Source: an uncultured Lachnospira sp. (GTDB taxonomy: Bacteria > Bacillota > Clostridia > Lachnospirales > Lachnospiraceae). From it: DNA of 56,988 nt. Location: positions 1-56,988 of the forward strand of contig CAJUKN010000017.1 of NCBI GenBank assembly GCA_910587485.1, in the 5' to 3' direction. The notes beneath the pieces were generated by a model that saw only the letters and a program-made list of their open reading frames with translations, was not told the origin of the DNA and did no database searches. Made by a program: the position numbers and the translations under genes. Position 1 is the stretch's first letter, and each line of letters begins with the position of its first letter. Positions 1-8,340 of the stretch are shown in pieces.

Positions 1-2
1 CA

Positions 3-626
3 CAGTCCACATGGACTGTAAATATCATTATCAGGGCATTAATGTATCTGATACAGACTTACCACAATTATTTTGAGCGTACCAAACAGAGTTTATATAA
101 AAGCAAAAAGGTACAGATACCAATGCCTGAGCTTTATGTGATTTATACAGGAGATAGAAAAACAAAGCCATCTGAAATTTCATTGTCACAAGAATTTTTC
201 GGTGGAAAGGAATGTTGTTTAGATGTCAAGGTAAAAATGATATATGATGGAAAAGAAGGAGATATTATCAATCAGTATGTAATATTTACAAAAGTATGTA
301 ATGAACAGATAGCCTTATATGGAAGGACACAGAAATCCATTTTAGAGGCAATCCGAATTTGTAAAGATAGAAATGTTTTGAGAGAATATCTTGAAAGCAG
401 GGAGAAGGAGGTTGTGGATATTATGATGGTATTATATGATAATGAAGAGATTATGCGTTCCTATTTGGAGAGTGAGAGGCATGAAATAAGGCTTGAAGAA
501 AGGTATGAAGCTAATATAGAAACAGCAAAGCGTATGCTAATTGATGGAGAATTATCATTAGATAGAATTGCTAAATTTTCTAATTTGTCAATAGAAGTAG
601 TCGAGGAATTGGCAAGAGAATTGTAA
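3..626 (+). CDS. Rpn-family recombination-promoting nuclease / PD-(D/E)XK transposase-like protein, 3' part
   Basis: The frame is open at the left edge, so this is the C-terminal part (about 207 residues) of a longer protein; the ATG at 42 is internal. The left-edge residues QSTW..N..IRALMYLIQTY resemble the conserved QST-x-N-x-x-x-x-R-x-LMY segment of the Rpn/PDDEXK transposase family, whose usual length is near 300 residues. The nuclease core would lie mostly outside the window. The C-terminal 67 residues form a charged helical module starting MMVLYDNEE. Rpn proteins are known as DNA nucleases that act as phage-defence toxins, restrained by a separately translated C-terminal fragment. An internal ribosome site lies exactly before this module here. 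Two further copies of the module follow downstream. Family assignment is by recall of motifs, not a search. Confidence 0.72.
   Translation, partial: QSTWTVNIIIRALMYLIQTYHNYFERTKQSLYKSKKVQIPMPELYVIYTGDRKTKPSEISLSQEFFGGKECCLDVKVKMIYDGKEGDIINQYVIFTKVCNEQIALYGRTQKSILEAIRICKDRNVLREYLESREKEVVDIMMVLYDNEEIMRSYLESERHEIRLEERYEANIETAKRMLIDGELSLDRIAKFSNLSIEVVEELAREL
405..425 (+). promoter_or_regulatory. Internal Shine-Dalgarno and start codons inside the Rpn gene
   Basis: AAGGAGGT at 405-412 is a perfect ribosome-binding sequence inside the coding frame. In-frame starts follow: GTG at 414 and, better spaced, ATG at 423 and 426. Translation from 423 to 626 would give a 67-residue stand-alone C-terminal protein, matching the gene-within-gene RpnS antitoxin known in this family. 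Confidence 0.55.
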
Positions 627-715
627 GTTGGTGATAACCTCTACATTTAGTTTTCAAAGATAGAAATATATTAAGAGAATATCTTGAAAGCAGAGAGAAG
701 GGGGTTGTGGATATT

Positions 716-931
716 ATGATGGTATTATATGATAATGAAGAGATTATGCGTTCCTATTTGGAGAGTGAGAGGCATGAAATAAGGCTTGAAGAAAGGTATG
801 AAGCTAATATAGAAACAGCAAAGCGTATGTTGCTTAAAAAGAAGTATTCATTAGAAGAGATAGCAGATTGTGCTGAGTTACCTTTAGAAGTTGTCAAAGA
901 ATTAGAAGTTGAGTTATTTCAACAGATTTAA
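716..931 (+). CDS. Free-standing Rpn C-terminal module (RpnS-like), second copy
   Basis: This ORF begins MMVLYDNEEIMRSYLESERH, identical to residues 1-20 of the module at 423, and then diverges after position 829 into a different C-terminal helix pair (starting KKKYSLEEIADCAE and ending FQQI). GAAGGGGG at 698-704 provides a ribosome site for ATG 716; GTG 707 is an alternative start. No nuclease domain precedes it, since upstream bases 656-715 only repeat the end of the nuclease part. It is either a duplicated antitoxin-like module with altered specificity or the scar of recombination between Rpn alleles. Length is 71 residues. Confidence 0.5.
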   Translation: MMVLYDNEEIMRSYLESERHEIRLEERYEANIETAKRMLLKKKYSLEEIADCAELPLEVVKELEVELFQQI

Positions 932-984
932 TAGTGAAAGAGTAGAACTTATTTAAAGATAAGGAAAAGGGAGTCGTTGATATT

Positions 985-1062
985 ATGATGGTATTATATG
1001 ATGAAGAAGAATTTTCTAATTTGCCAATAGAGGTAGTAAAGGAATTAGCAAGTGAGTTATAA
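985..1062 (+). pseudogene. Third, internally deleted Rpn C-terminal module
   Basis: A 25-residue frame starts MMVLYDEEEF and ends with FSNLPIEVVKELASEL, which matches the very end of the first copy (FSNLSIEVVEELAREL). The middle helix present in copies one and two is missing, so the head of the module is joined directly to the tail. AAGGAAAAGGGAG just upstream keeps a ribosome-site-like sequence. It is probably a deletion remnant, though a very short peptide could still be made. Confidence 0.45.
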
Positions 1063-1120
1063 AGGTATGGATACTTTTGCAATATAATCTAAAATATAAT
1101 AAAAGTGAATATGGTTCATC

Positions 1121-1164
1121 AAAAGCACTCATGGGGTATTGCTTTATGAGTGTTTTCTTTTTTC
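1121..1164 (+). terminator. Rho-independent terminator after the Rpn modules
   Basis: AAAAGCACTCAT (1121-1132) pairs with ATGAGTGTTTT (1146-1156), followed by a T-rich run. It is placed 60 bp after the last Rpn module. Confidence 0.65.
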
Positions 1165-1332
1165 AGTCTATTATCAAGGGAAGAGATTGAAAATCAATGT
1201 AGTTTGTAGATTCAAGGTTTGATTTCAAATAATTTTAGGGTATCAAATAAGATATTTTTATTGAGTTATAAATTTAGCCAGTAAGAAATTTTGCTTGGTT
1301 AAAAGATAAGTATAAAAATTAAGCTGTATTTT

Positions 1333-1360
1333 GGAGTACACTAAGTGTATTCTCTTTTTT
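1333..1360 (+). terminator. Possible second terminator
   Basis: GGAGTACAC (1333-1341) pairs with GTGTATTCTC (1345-1354) across a three-base loop and is followed by TTTTTT. No gene is seen between this and the preceding terminator; 1165-1788 is otherwise gene-free and very AT-rich, with many TTGATTT/TTGAGTT words. Confidence 0.45.
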
Positions 1361-1788
1361 CTCAGGTACTTTTTCTTTAATTAATTCTGATAGTGTATAG
1401 AATTTATTTTGTGTTTTTTCTTTGATTTTTCCCAATATATCAAAAATAGGCTGTTTGATTTATAAATAAAGTGTATGACAGTGCTTGTTCTGTATGGAAG
1501 ATTTTTGGTAAGATAGCCTTTCATGGTATTTTGAGTTTTTATAGAAAATATTGAGTTCTTTATTGAGTTCTTAGTACTGGTTTACAGTTCTTTATCCAGT
1601 TATAAATGGGGTATGTAGATTTAAGCTGTAGTATTGATTTAAGTATCTAACTTGTTGTAAGATAAACTGGAATTGATTTGATATATTTTACTTGTTTTAA
1701 CAAATATAATTTTGTTGTGATATTGATATAGAGTACTTGATATTAGATTATCAGGTACTTTATTTTTTAATGTAGCTAAGGTTTGTTA

Positions 1789-2480
1789 AAATCGTTCCAA
1801 TAGAAACTTGTAATCACTTTGATACATGTTATAAATCGTTTTAATGTAAACTGATGGTTGGTTTAACTTGTGCAACTATCATCTTGATGTATGCAACCGT
1901 TGATTTAAGAAAACCAACTATCATGTTGACTTATGCAAGCATTGATTTAAGAAAATCAACTATCATCTTGACTTATGCAAGCATTGATTTAAGAAAACCA
2001 ACTATCATCTTGACTTATGCAAGCATTGATTTAAGAAAATCAACCATCGTTTCAACTTGTGCAATTAGTGTTTTGATGTATGCAACTACCATTTTGACTA
2101 GTGCAACTGTTGATTGAATATAACCAACTATCAATTTGAGAAAATCAACTTTTATTTTAATATGAACAAGCATTGATTCAATATTCAATAGTAGTGTCTT
2201 GATAATATATAATCGATTTGAGAAAACCAACTGTCGATTGAATATAACCAAGTATTAATTTAAGAAAATCAACTGTTGTCTTGAGAAAACCAACTATTGA
2301 TTTAACATGAACTGCAAATTGTTATAATAGAGAAAAATTATATCGACAAAAGCTGGGAATTGATTTCATATGAATTTACTATTTTAATAAATAGAAAATA
2401 TCCTCTTGATATAAAAATTTATTGTTTTAACCTTAACCTTTTAATTTCAGTTTTGAGTAAATCGTTTCAAGAAATTCTTT
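1789..2480. repeat. Helically phased 21-bp tandem repeat array
   Basis: From 1873 to 2311 the sequence divides into 21 consecutive units of 21 bp, except one unit of 19 bp at 2209-2227. Most begin CAA and carry a core resembling ATYRTYTTGA or ATTGATTTAA. Units 4, 6 and 8 are identical for 20 of 21 bases, and units 5 and 7 are identical. Diverged units continue on the left (cores near 1791, 1813, 1835 and 1857, spaced 22 bp) and on the right (cores near 2359, 2400, 2421 and 2461). There are no unique spacers, so it is not CRISPR. A 21-bp period equals two turns of B-DNA, so a protein bound at each core would sit on one face. It also equals seven codons: the minus strand reads as hydrophobic heptads (for example VDFLKSM, VGYIQST) but stops repeatedly. 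Function is unknown; iteron, centromere-like site or decayed coiled-coil gene are the candidates. Confidence 0.9.
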
Positions 2481-2722
2481 CCTTAATTTCATCTGTATTG
2501 TATGTGTTACAAAAATGATATATTTATTGATTGTTTCAGTAACTTTAAAGTATAAGGACAAAAATAAAGAGATTATCTTTTGCATTGAGTAAGATTTGTA
2601 TTTTTGGCTTGAGTTTTTATTGTAAGGTGAAAATTTTTAGTTCCATATTTACTTTTTAAAATTTTTTATAAGTGACATGGTATTTTTAGGGTATTACCTT
2701 AGTAATGAAAAGTAAGTAACAT

Positions 2723-2760
2723 AAAGTCACTAAAAACTCTATGTGGCTTTGCCCTTTTTT
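2723..2760 (+). terminator. Terminator-like hairpin
   Basis: AAAGTCAC (2723-2730) pairs with GTGGCTTT (2743-2750), followed by GCCC and T6. No gene of known direction reads into it. Confidence 0.4.
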
Positions 2761-3326
2761 TGAAATGCCTATTTTCAGGGCAAAATTCCTAGAAATTTTA
2801 AAAGAATGAAATTGTAATTATAAAATCTTTTCTTTCTGTCACTCTTAGTGAGTGACAATTCTAAAGTTCTTCTTAAAGTCATTTGATTTGAGTTTGCTTT
2901 TCCAAAGTAATATCAATTTATTTATCCATATTTCAAGTGAATTGATATGTAAAATTACTTGTTTTGATATTTTTTCTAATCGTTATGAGTAGTATTTTTG
3001 TTGCTGTAAGTTGAGATAGTAGTATTTGATAAAGAATAAAAATATGTAGTTTATAAGGAATACATTTACATAGAAGAAACCCTCTTTTTAAATGCGATAT
3101 AAAGCACAACCACCAAACAATCTATAAAATATTTGTATAGTTTAGCTACTGGTATCTTTTTGAAATCAGAGTTATAGTACAGCAACGCCAAAGAATTCGT
3201 ATATTGTGTAAATCTAGTCGGAACTTTGTATCAGGCTTATACAGGCGGTTTACCTGTTTGATGGCAGATACTTTGGGGTGCTTGAAAATAAGGCGATACA
3301 GGGGCTACAGCGGTGTCATAGAAAAA

Positions 3327-3350
3327 GTCGAATAATATATATTAATCGAC
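3327..3350. promoter_or_regulatory. Palindrome upstream of the tyrosine recombinase
   Basis: A 24-bp imperfect palindrome has arms GTCGA and TCGAC around an AT core, with one mismatched pair. It lies 100 bp before the recombinase start. It could be an operator or a recombination core site; the sequence cannot decide. Confidence 0.4.
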
Positions 3351-3451
3351 CTATGGCTTAAAATCGGGCTTTCTGGGATAGCAGTATCAAAACAATCAAT
3401 AAATACGACCTTTTTGGCGAGATTATACGACTTTTGGAAAGGAGGCTTTTT

Positions 3452-4036
3452 ATGAATAAGAAATGTGTAGCATTGACAGAAGAACAGTATAAAGAAAGTA
3501 TTTCCCTGATTCGCAGTGGTTTTAAGCTAGATGGGGTATCCATAAGACCAAATCCACGTATTGCAGCGGTGTTAGTTTTACAGGCATGTCTTGGTCTGCG
3601 GTTAGGAGATACATTACAGCTTAAGATGAACAGCTTTATCAAGGATAGAAATCGATGGAGGCTGGATATCAAAGAGCAGAAGACAAAGAAGATAAGGTCA
3701 TTTACTGTTCCTGTTGAGGTATACAGTTTTGTCCAGCAGTATGCTTATGATTTTAATATTGAGAAAAATGCCAGATTATTTGCAGTTGGCGAGCGTCACA
3801 TAGAGCGTTACCTGAATTTTGTATTTACCAAGATGGAACTTCCATTGAGAAATTATGGCTCACACAGTTATAGAAAATATTTCAGTGTAAAAGTGTATGT
3901 TGAAAGTGATTACAATATTGAATTAGTAAGGATTCTACTCCAACATTCCAATGTTTCAGTAACACAGCGTTATTTGAATATTGGATCGAAGCAGATTGAG
4001 GCGGCACTGGCTTTAACAGCAGGAAATCTTGTATAA
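3452..4036 (+). CDS. Minimal tyrosine recombinase (catalytic domain only)
   Basis: A site-specific recombinase of 194 residues. The catalytic set is visible: R50 (LGLRLGD), a basic K77-K80 segment for the beta-hairpin lysine, HSYR with H138 and R141, H165 in LLQHSNVSVTQ, and the nucleophile Y174 (RYLNI). The usual N-terminal SAM-like core-binding domain is absent; the protein starts about 45 residues before the first catalytic Arg, so it is far shorter than XerC/D or phage integrases (about 300-400). ATG 3452 is chosen because GGAGG at 3441-3445 sits six bases upstream; a TTG at 3434 in the same frame overlaps that site. It stands alone after the repeat array and before a broken serine recombinase, as expected of a mobile-element region. 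The substrate sites are unknown. Confidence 0.85.
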   Translation: MNKKCVALTEEQYKESISLIRSGFKLDGVSIRPNPRIAAVLVLQACLGLRLGDTLQLKMNSFIKDRNRWRLDIKEQKTKKIRSFTVPVEVYSFVQQYAYDFNIEKNARLFAVGERHIERYLNFVFTKMELPLRNYGSHSYRKYFSVKVYVESDYNIELVRILLQHSNVSVTQRYLNIGSKQIEAALALTAGNLV

Positions 4037-4094
4037 AGAAGACTGTTTTATGAGAATATACAAATTATTTTGATAGAAAGGACTTTGTTGAGCG

Positions 4095-4292
4095 ATGTTT
4101 GTTAGAAAGATTAGAAGTAATAAAGGTATTATTCAAGTGGGAAAGTTTGGGATAGACAGAATTGATGTGAATGGGGATTGAGCCACCTGTTATACAGCAG
4201 GCGGTAATATTTTTACTGTAAAATGCAAGAAGGTTTTAGATGATGAAAAAGTTGTAAGCAATTCAAGAAATCATCATAAAAACCTGTATTAG
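4095..4292 (+). pseudogene. Small ORF interrupted by an in-frame TGA
   Basis: The frame starts MFVRKIRSNKGIIQVGKFGI, runs 28 codons to TGA (4179-4181), then continues without another stop as ATCYTAGGNIFTVKCKKV and so on to TAG at 4290-4292. The second half reads like real protein sequence (balanced composition, two Cys), suggesting one nonsense mutation in a gene of about 65 codons. I do not recognise a family. It lies directly after the tyrosine recombinase, on the same strand. Confidence 0.4.
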
Positions 4293-4310
4293 AAAAGTAA
4301 GGGTGACAAT

Positions 4311-4523
4311 ATGAATTTAATGAATGAAAAGTCAAGAAATCCCAAAAGAATAAGTCTGATGCTTGGGAAGTTAGAGGAGGCATGGAATTTATACTCAGAT
4401 ATGAGATTAGGACAGTTAATAGCAGTTTGTGCTGGCAGAGATAGTGTTTGTGGTATTGAAGACGACAAAATGCTTGAAAGAATACAGGGCTATATTGATA
4501 ATATGAAAAATGCTGGCTTGTAA
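4311..4523 (+). CDS. Small hypothetical protein
   Basis: A 70-residue acidic/helical protein, unrecognised. The segment KLEEAWNLYSDMRLGQLIAV resembles short accessory-region proteins that pair a W-x-x-x-x-D-x-R-x-x-Q-L-I stretch with an acidic tail, but I cannot name the family safely. The start could be ATG 4311 or ATG 4320. It lies 18 bp after the small interrupted frame and on the same strand as the recombinase, so it may belong to the same element. Confidence 0.55.
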   Translation: MNLMNEKSRNPKRISLMLGKLEEAWNLYSDMRLGQLIAVCAGRDSVCGIEDDKMLERIQGYIDNMKNAGL

Positions 4524-4722
4524 TAAGATACATTGTAGCCTGTCTGCCATGTATATTATATTTCATTCTTTGTTTAAATTTAGAAGATAAATTTTGTAAT
4601 GGTAAGTCTTATAGGTCTTTGATGATTTAAGAGATATTTTTGTAGTTGTATAGTGAGTTACAAATGGGGTAATATTTCTTCCACTGAAATTCAATTAAAA
4701 ATGAAATATTTTATTTGAAATG

Positions 4723-4757
4723 AAGCATATCTGATAAAGATGTGCTTTGTTTTTTGT
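4723..4757 (+). terminator. Rho-independent terminator
   Basis: AAGCATATCT (4723-4732) pairs fully, with one G-T pair, to AGATGTGCTT (4738-4747), followed by TGTTTTTTG. It ends the 3452-4523 gene group. The rest of 4524-4916 holds no gene that I can support. Confidence 0.6.
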
Positions 4758-4916
4758 GAGATGTACACATTGCAATTTAACATCAAAGAGAGTTAACATC
4801 AGACGACAGATGCATACGTGCTGCACATATAAATACGGTCTGAGTTTAGTTTAATTTAAGAAAAAATCAAATATAGGGAATTTACTTTGTAATTATTATT
4901 TACAGGAGGTTTCCAC

Positions 4917-5093
4917 ATGAGAGATGTACAAAGAAAAGAGTTGATTCAGTCCAATGTAATGATTGATTTTTTCTTAAACAAGTTATTTGAGGAAAATTTG
5001 ATTGATACTGACACCTATGTATTTGCAAAGAATATGGCAAAGGAGGAATTGAGAGATGGCACTCAAAAGCAGATATACATTAGAACAGATTGA
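4917..5093 (+). CDS. Small protein upstream of the serine recombinase
   Basis: A 58-residue frame starting MRDVQRKELIQSNVMIDFFL, preceded by AGGAGG (4904-4909) at good spacing. The body (N-K-L-F-E-x-N-L-I-D-x-x-T-Y-x-x-A) resembles short SHOCT-like helical segments, where a short hairpin ends in a conserved aromatic. Its last 38 bp overlap the start of the recombinase frame at 5056, whose own AGGAGG lies inside this gene, so the two are probably translationally coupled. Function is unknown; context suggests an accessory factor of the recombinase. Confidence 0.6.
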   Translation: MRDVQRKELIQSNVMIDFFLNKLFEENLIDTDTYVFAKNMAKEELRDGTQKQIYIRTD

Positions 5094-7017
5094 AGCGATG
5101 GATTTAATTTCTTTTTTTCGGGAGTCCACATTTGATGATATTTACCATAGTGTAAAAATTTTGCGAGTAGCAAGATATGCAAGGGAGTCCACAAAACACG
5201 AAGACCAGCAGAAAGCATTAGAAAACCAGATAGAACGGTTGGATGATATGATTTATAGAAATATGAATTATACTATGCAAGACGGGCATCGTTATACATA
5301 AAGAGGTATTTCAGGCAGGACTGTTGATTCTAGGGTTGCATTTAATCTGATGTTGGATGCAGCTAAGAGGCATGAATTTGATATCATTATTGTTCAAGAT
5401 ATATGCCGATTTGCACGAAATTTGAAAGAGCTGCTTATTTACATTGATACTTTAAAGGAATATGAAGTTGGAGTACTTATATTAGATGGGCAATATTGGA
5501 CTTTCAATTTATCTGAAACAGATATTATCCGAATTGCTGTTGATGGCGGTATGGCACAGGGTGAGTCGATGAGGACTTCAAAGAGAGTGTCAAATGGGAT
5601 TCAATCTTATCGTGATAGAGGTCAATTAGTTGTATCAAAGCTGTTTGGTTATATTTTGATAAAAGCAGTGGAACGTAAAGATAATACTTTAAAGATTCAT
5701 CCTGAGAATGGTTTAACAGTGAAAAAGATTTTTGAGTTATACACACATCCAGATGCATCGAAAAGAATGGGAAGTGCAAGAATTGCTAATTATTTAAATG
5801 CGAATGGATATAAAACCGATGCTGGGGATTTGAACTGGACCCCATCAAAAATCAATAGGGTATTAAAAAATGAGAAGTATATGGGATATATCATGTATGG
5901 GAAATTTAAAGTAGTAGATACAATGAAAAAGAAGAAGATTGCTACCAAAGTCAAGCCGATTCGTGAAGATATATATGATGAGGAAGGAAATTTGACCAAG
6001 AAATGTAATCTTATAAAAGGAGATTGGGAGCCTTTAGTAACAGAAGAAGTCTGGTGGCTTGCACGTAAGATTCAAGATGGAAGAGCAGCGGAATATATTT
6101 ATTCTAAAAGAGGAAATATGGTGAATGGGTTACGTGAGTCTGTTGATATGATTGCTAATAAAAGTTTTTGTCAGTGTGGATATAGTAGAAGCCCGCAATA
6201 TCTGCATGTTGCTAAAGATGGAAAAGAGGCACAATTCAGATATACTTGCAGGTGGCAGATTAATGCTAAAACACCACAATATCGTGCTGACCATAAGTTA
6301 CAGCCTATTCCTAATCTTTGTACATTAGGTGCTGTTTCAGAAATGAAATTATGGCTGATGTCATTAAAGGTCTTTGAATATGTTTTTGGGGATAGAAAAG
6401 AAGATATACTTACTACTTTGAAATATATCGAAGAGTACAAGAGACAGACAGCAGGTTCTGATGATGGCAAAACATTAAAAGATTTGCAGGATGAGTTGGA
6501 AAAAGTTATCAGCCAGATTGATAAATTGTATCTTGAAAAGCTGTCAGATGAGATTGATGCAACTATGTACGAGAGATTGTCAAAGACTTTAACAGAAAAG
6601 CAGAAGGTTCTTGAACGGGGTATTCAAGACAGACAACAGCAGGAGGCTCGTGATACAAGACAATTATTTGATTTAAAGGCTATTTCAGATAGGCTGGATA
6701 CATATGTTGATTTTACTGGTAAGAGAGTTTGCAATGAGATGATTGATGTGTTTGTTGAGCGTATTATTTATCGAGAGAATGATGAGTTCTTATGGGAGAT
6801 GAATTTATCGGGTGTGACAAGTGATTCACGTAAATATCGTATAAAGGAGTATTCTGAAGAATATTCTAATTATTTAAAGTCTGATGATAATTTTCATATT
6901 ATACATAAGTTTTTGATTTCAGTTGAGGAGTGTAAGGAATTTGTCGAGACTGTGTGTGAACGTAGATTTGTTCCTAAGTTTTGGAAACCTATTATTGTGA
7001 AAATAGCGGTAAAATAA
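5056..7017 (+). pseudogene. Large serine recombinase with an in-frame TAA
   Basis: One continuous frame of 653 codons is broken only by TAA at 5299-5301. Before it lies an N-terminal extension and the resolvase active-site segment RVARYARESTKHEDQ with the nucleophile Ser45. After it come RGISGRTVDSRVAFN, the second half of the catalytic domain (QDICRFARN), the recombinase domain (about 190-300), a Cys-containing zinc-ribbon-like segment (SFCQCGYS ... CRW ... NLCTLG, about 370-430) and a coiled coil (about 450-550). This is the standard layout of large serine integrases. The stop separates the nucleophile from the rest, so an internal restart (ATG 5350) would make a protein without the catalytic Ser. 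The frame is otherwise undamaged, so the mutation looks recent. Confidence 0.85.
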
Positions 7018-7033
7018 GATTTGTCATTGATTG

Positions 7034-7063
7034 AGAGGTTAGGTGGAAAACTAGCCTCTTTTT
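7034..7063 (+). terminator. Terminator of the serine recombinase
   Basis: AGAGGTTAG (7034-7042) pairs with CTAGCCTCT (7051-7059), with one G-T pair, followed by TTTT. Confidence 0.65.
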
Positions 7064-7122
7064 GTGCTTGCATCTTTCAAAAAATTTTGGTAATATTTAT
7101 GGTTAATAATGTATATATTTTT

Positions 7123-7208
7123 TGTTTAAAAACTAATGTGTGTATCATGTGAAATTTTTTAAAGTAATACGTGTATATATTGCAAAATTGAGCAAGATAA
7201 TACATATC
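7123..7208 (+). repeat. Diverged direct repeat, left copy (flanks the DUF2971 gene)
   Basis: Shares order and spacing of many short blocks with 8251-8336: GTTTRAAAACTAAT, TGAAATTTT, AAGYAATA, ATGT/GTGTATA and AAAATTRAGCAA. Reads as an old duplication on each side of the gene at 7378-8139. Confidence 0.6.
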
Positions 7209-7377
7209 TATAAAAGAAGTGATGTGATTTATATTATAAAAGTAATATATAGAAAATACTATATTAGGCTTTTGGTATGAAGTATATATTGAAAATAGAA
7301 ATAAACTAATTAAAATTGTAATTAGTGATTATGAGAAGTGTTTTTTCTGTATAACAAAGAGGAAAGGTAGGACTAAT

Positions 7378-8139
7378 ATGGAGTATTTATATCATTATAC
7401 AAGTTTATCGTCATTAGCATTAATATTAAAAAATAAGACCCTTCGTTTTAACTCGTTAATAAATATGGATGATGCAGAGGAAGTAAAGACAAAAAATTCA
7501 GAATATTTAGGAAAATATTGCTTTATAAGTTCATGGACTGATAAAGAACAGGAAAGTATACCTTTTTGGGGATCATATAAAAATAAAATGTCAGGTGTTC
7601 GAGTAAAAATGCAAAAATATCCATTTAATAAGAAAAAGTATACTTTATCTTACTATGATAATGGAAAAGAATTTGAATCCTTTGTACCAGAGAGTTTAAT
7701 ACAAAGAAAAGATATATATCTTTATCCAACTTTACCATTTTTACGAGAAGTGGAGTATACGAATAATGATGATTTAATATATCCTGAACCAATAAATTAT
7801 CTTTACAAGAATCCAGATGGAACTTTTAATTTACAAGGAAATTTTGAGAATATAAATAAGTTTAAACGAGATAGTTGGTGCTTTCAGTCAGAATGGAGAT
7901 ATGGTTTTCTTATTTTTCCACATGATGAAAAAGGATGTATTAAGTTGCAATTAGAGGCTAATGCTAAAGATTTACCATTTTATTTTTATGATTTTAAACT
8001 ATCTGATGCAGCTTTTGATGATATTGAAATTTTGACTGGACCTAAAATGAACTCAGGAGATAAAGAACTTTTGAAAATATTGTGTGAAAAATATTGTCCA
8101 AAGGCTATAATAAGAGAATCTCAATTAAAGATTAATTAA
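7378..8139 (+). CDS. DUF2971 family protein
   Basis: A 253-residue soluble protein beginning MEYLYHYTSLSSLALILKNK, then LRFNSLINMDDAEE: the opening of the DUF2971 family, with YHYTS, a helix and the D-D-x-x-E segment. Also visible are the FISSWT strand and the DSWCFQSEWRYGF segment (about 164-176), typical of the family's middle. DUF2971 proteins often occur in accessory and defence-rich regions; the Y-H-Y-T-S opening recalls the Y-H-x-T of DarT-type ADP-ribosyltransferases, but that link is my inference. A weak AGGAAAGGTAGG lies before the start. The gene is strongly AT-rich, stands alone, and is bounded by diverged direct repeats (7123-7208 and 8251-8336), so it looks like inserted cargo. 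Confidence 0.75.
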   Translation: MEYLYHYTSLSSLALILKNKTLRFNSLINMDDAEEVKTKNSEYLGKYCFISSWTDKEQESIPFWGSYKNKMSGVRVKMQKYPFNKKKYTLSYYDNGKEFESFVPESLIQRKDIYLYPTLPFLREVEYTNNDDLIYPEPINYLYKNPDGTFNLQGNFENINKFKRDSWCFQSEWRYGFLIFPHDEKGCIKLQLEANAKDLPFYFYDFKLSDAAFDDIEILTGPKMNSGDKELLKILCEKYCPKAIIRESQLKIN

Positions 8140-8250
8140 AGATATACATATTTAGTAAGTCAGAGGATAAAATTATATCTTAATATTATTAAAATTATTG
8201 TAGTGTATGTACATTGCCTGAATGTTAAAAGCAGCGTATGTATACACCCT

Positions 8251-8336
8251 GTTTGAAAACTAATACATATGTACCGCCTGAAATTTTCTCAAGCAATATA
8301 TGTATACGTTCTAAAATTAAGCAATGTATGTGTATC
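8251..8336 (+). repeat. Diverged direct repeat, right copy
   Basis: Partner of 7123-7208. The surrounding stretch 8205-8340 also repeats a word like TRTATGTATA followed by CCTG or GCC at 8208, 8235, 8263, 8297 and 8324. Confidence 0.6.
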
Positions 8337-8340
8337 GCCG

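Larger units (their letters stand above)
363..1062 (+). repeat. Tandem repeats of the Rpn 3' module
   Basis: Copy 1 (363-536) and copy 2 (656-829) are nearly identical over 174 bp, with an offset of 293 bp. Copy 3 keeps only about 50 bp of the head (952-1001), followed by a tail (about 1008-1062) resembling 573-626. The different sequence after each conserved block shows exchange of C-terminal ends rather than simple duplication. Confidence 0.85.
2481..3451. other. Gene-free AT-rich stretch upstream of the tyrosine recombinase
   Basis: No supportable gene is seen. It holds a terminator-like hairpin at 2723-2760, a perfect hairpin GTCACTC/GAGTGAC at 2838-2856, a near-perfect 24-bp palindrome at 3327-3350, and two related words ACGACCTTTTTGG and ACGACTTTTGG just before the recombinase gene. 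The last 200 bp are clearly less AT-rich than the rest. Confidence 0.6.

Noticed and set aside
1854..2117. An 87-codon plus-strand ORF in the repeat array
   Set aside because: It is simply the 21-bp repeat read in frame (period of seven codons), has no ribosome site, and its composition reflects the repeat.
2015..2251. Minus-strand 78-codon ORF with heptad-like hydrophobics
   Set aside because: Reads through only part of the array; the best-conserved units carry TAA in this frame and a 19-bp unit shifts it. Kept as an alternative explanation, not as a gene.
1873..2311. CRISPR array
   Set aside because: Units are contiguous without unique spacers, and no cas gene is present.
5299..5301. Programmed readthrough or recoding of the in-frame stop
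   Set aside because: TAA is the least leaky stop and no recoding signal is evident; a nonsense mutation in a decaying mobile element is simpler. The TGA at 4179 likewise has no selenocysteine-type hairpin.
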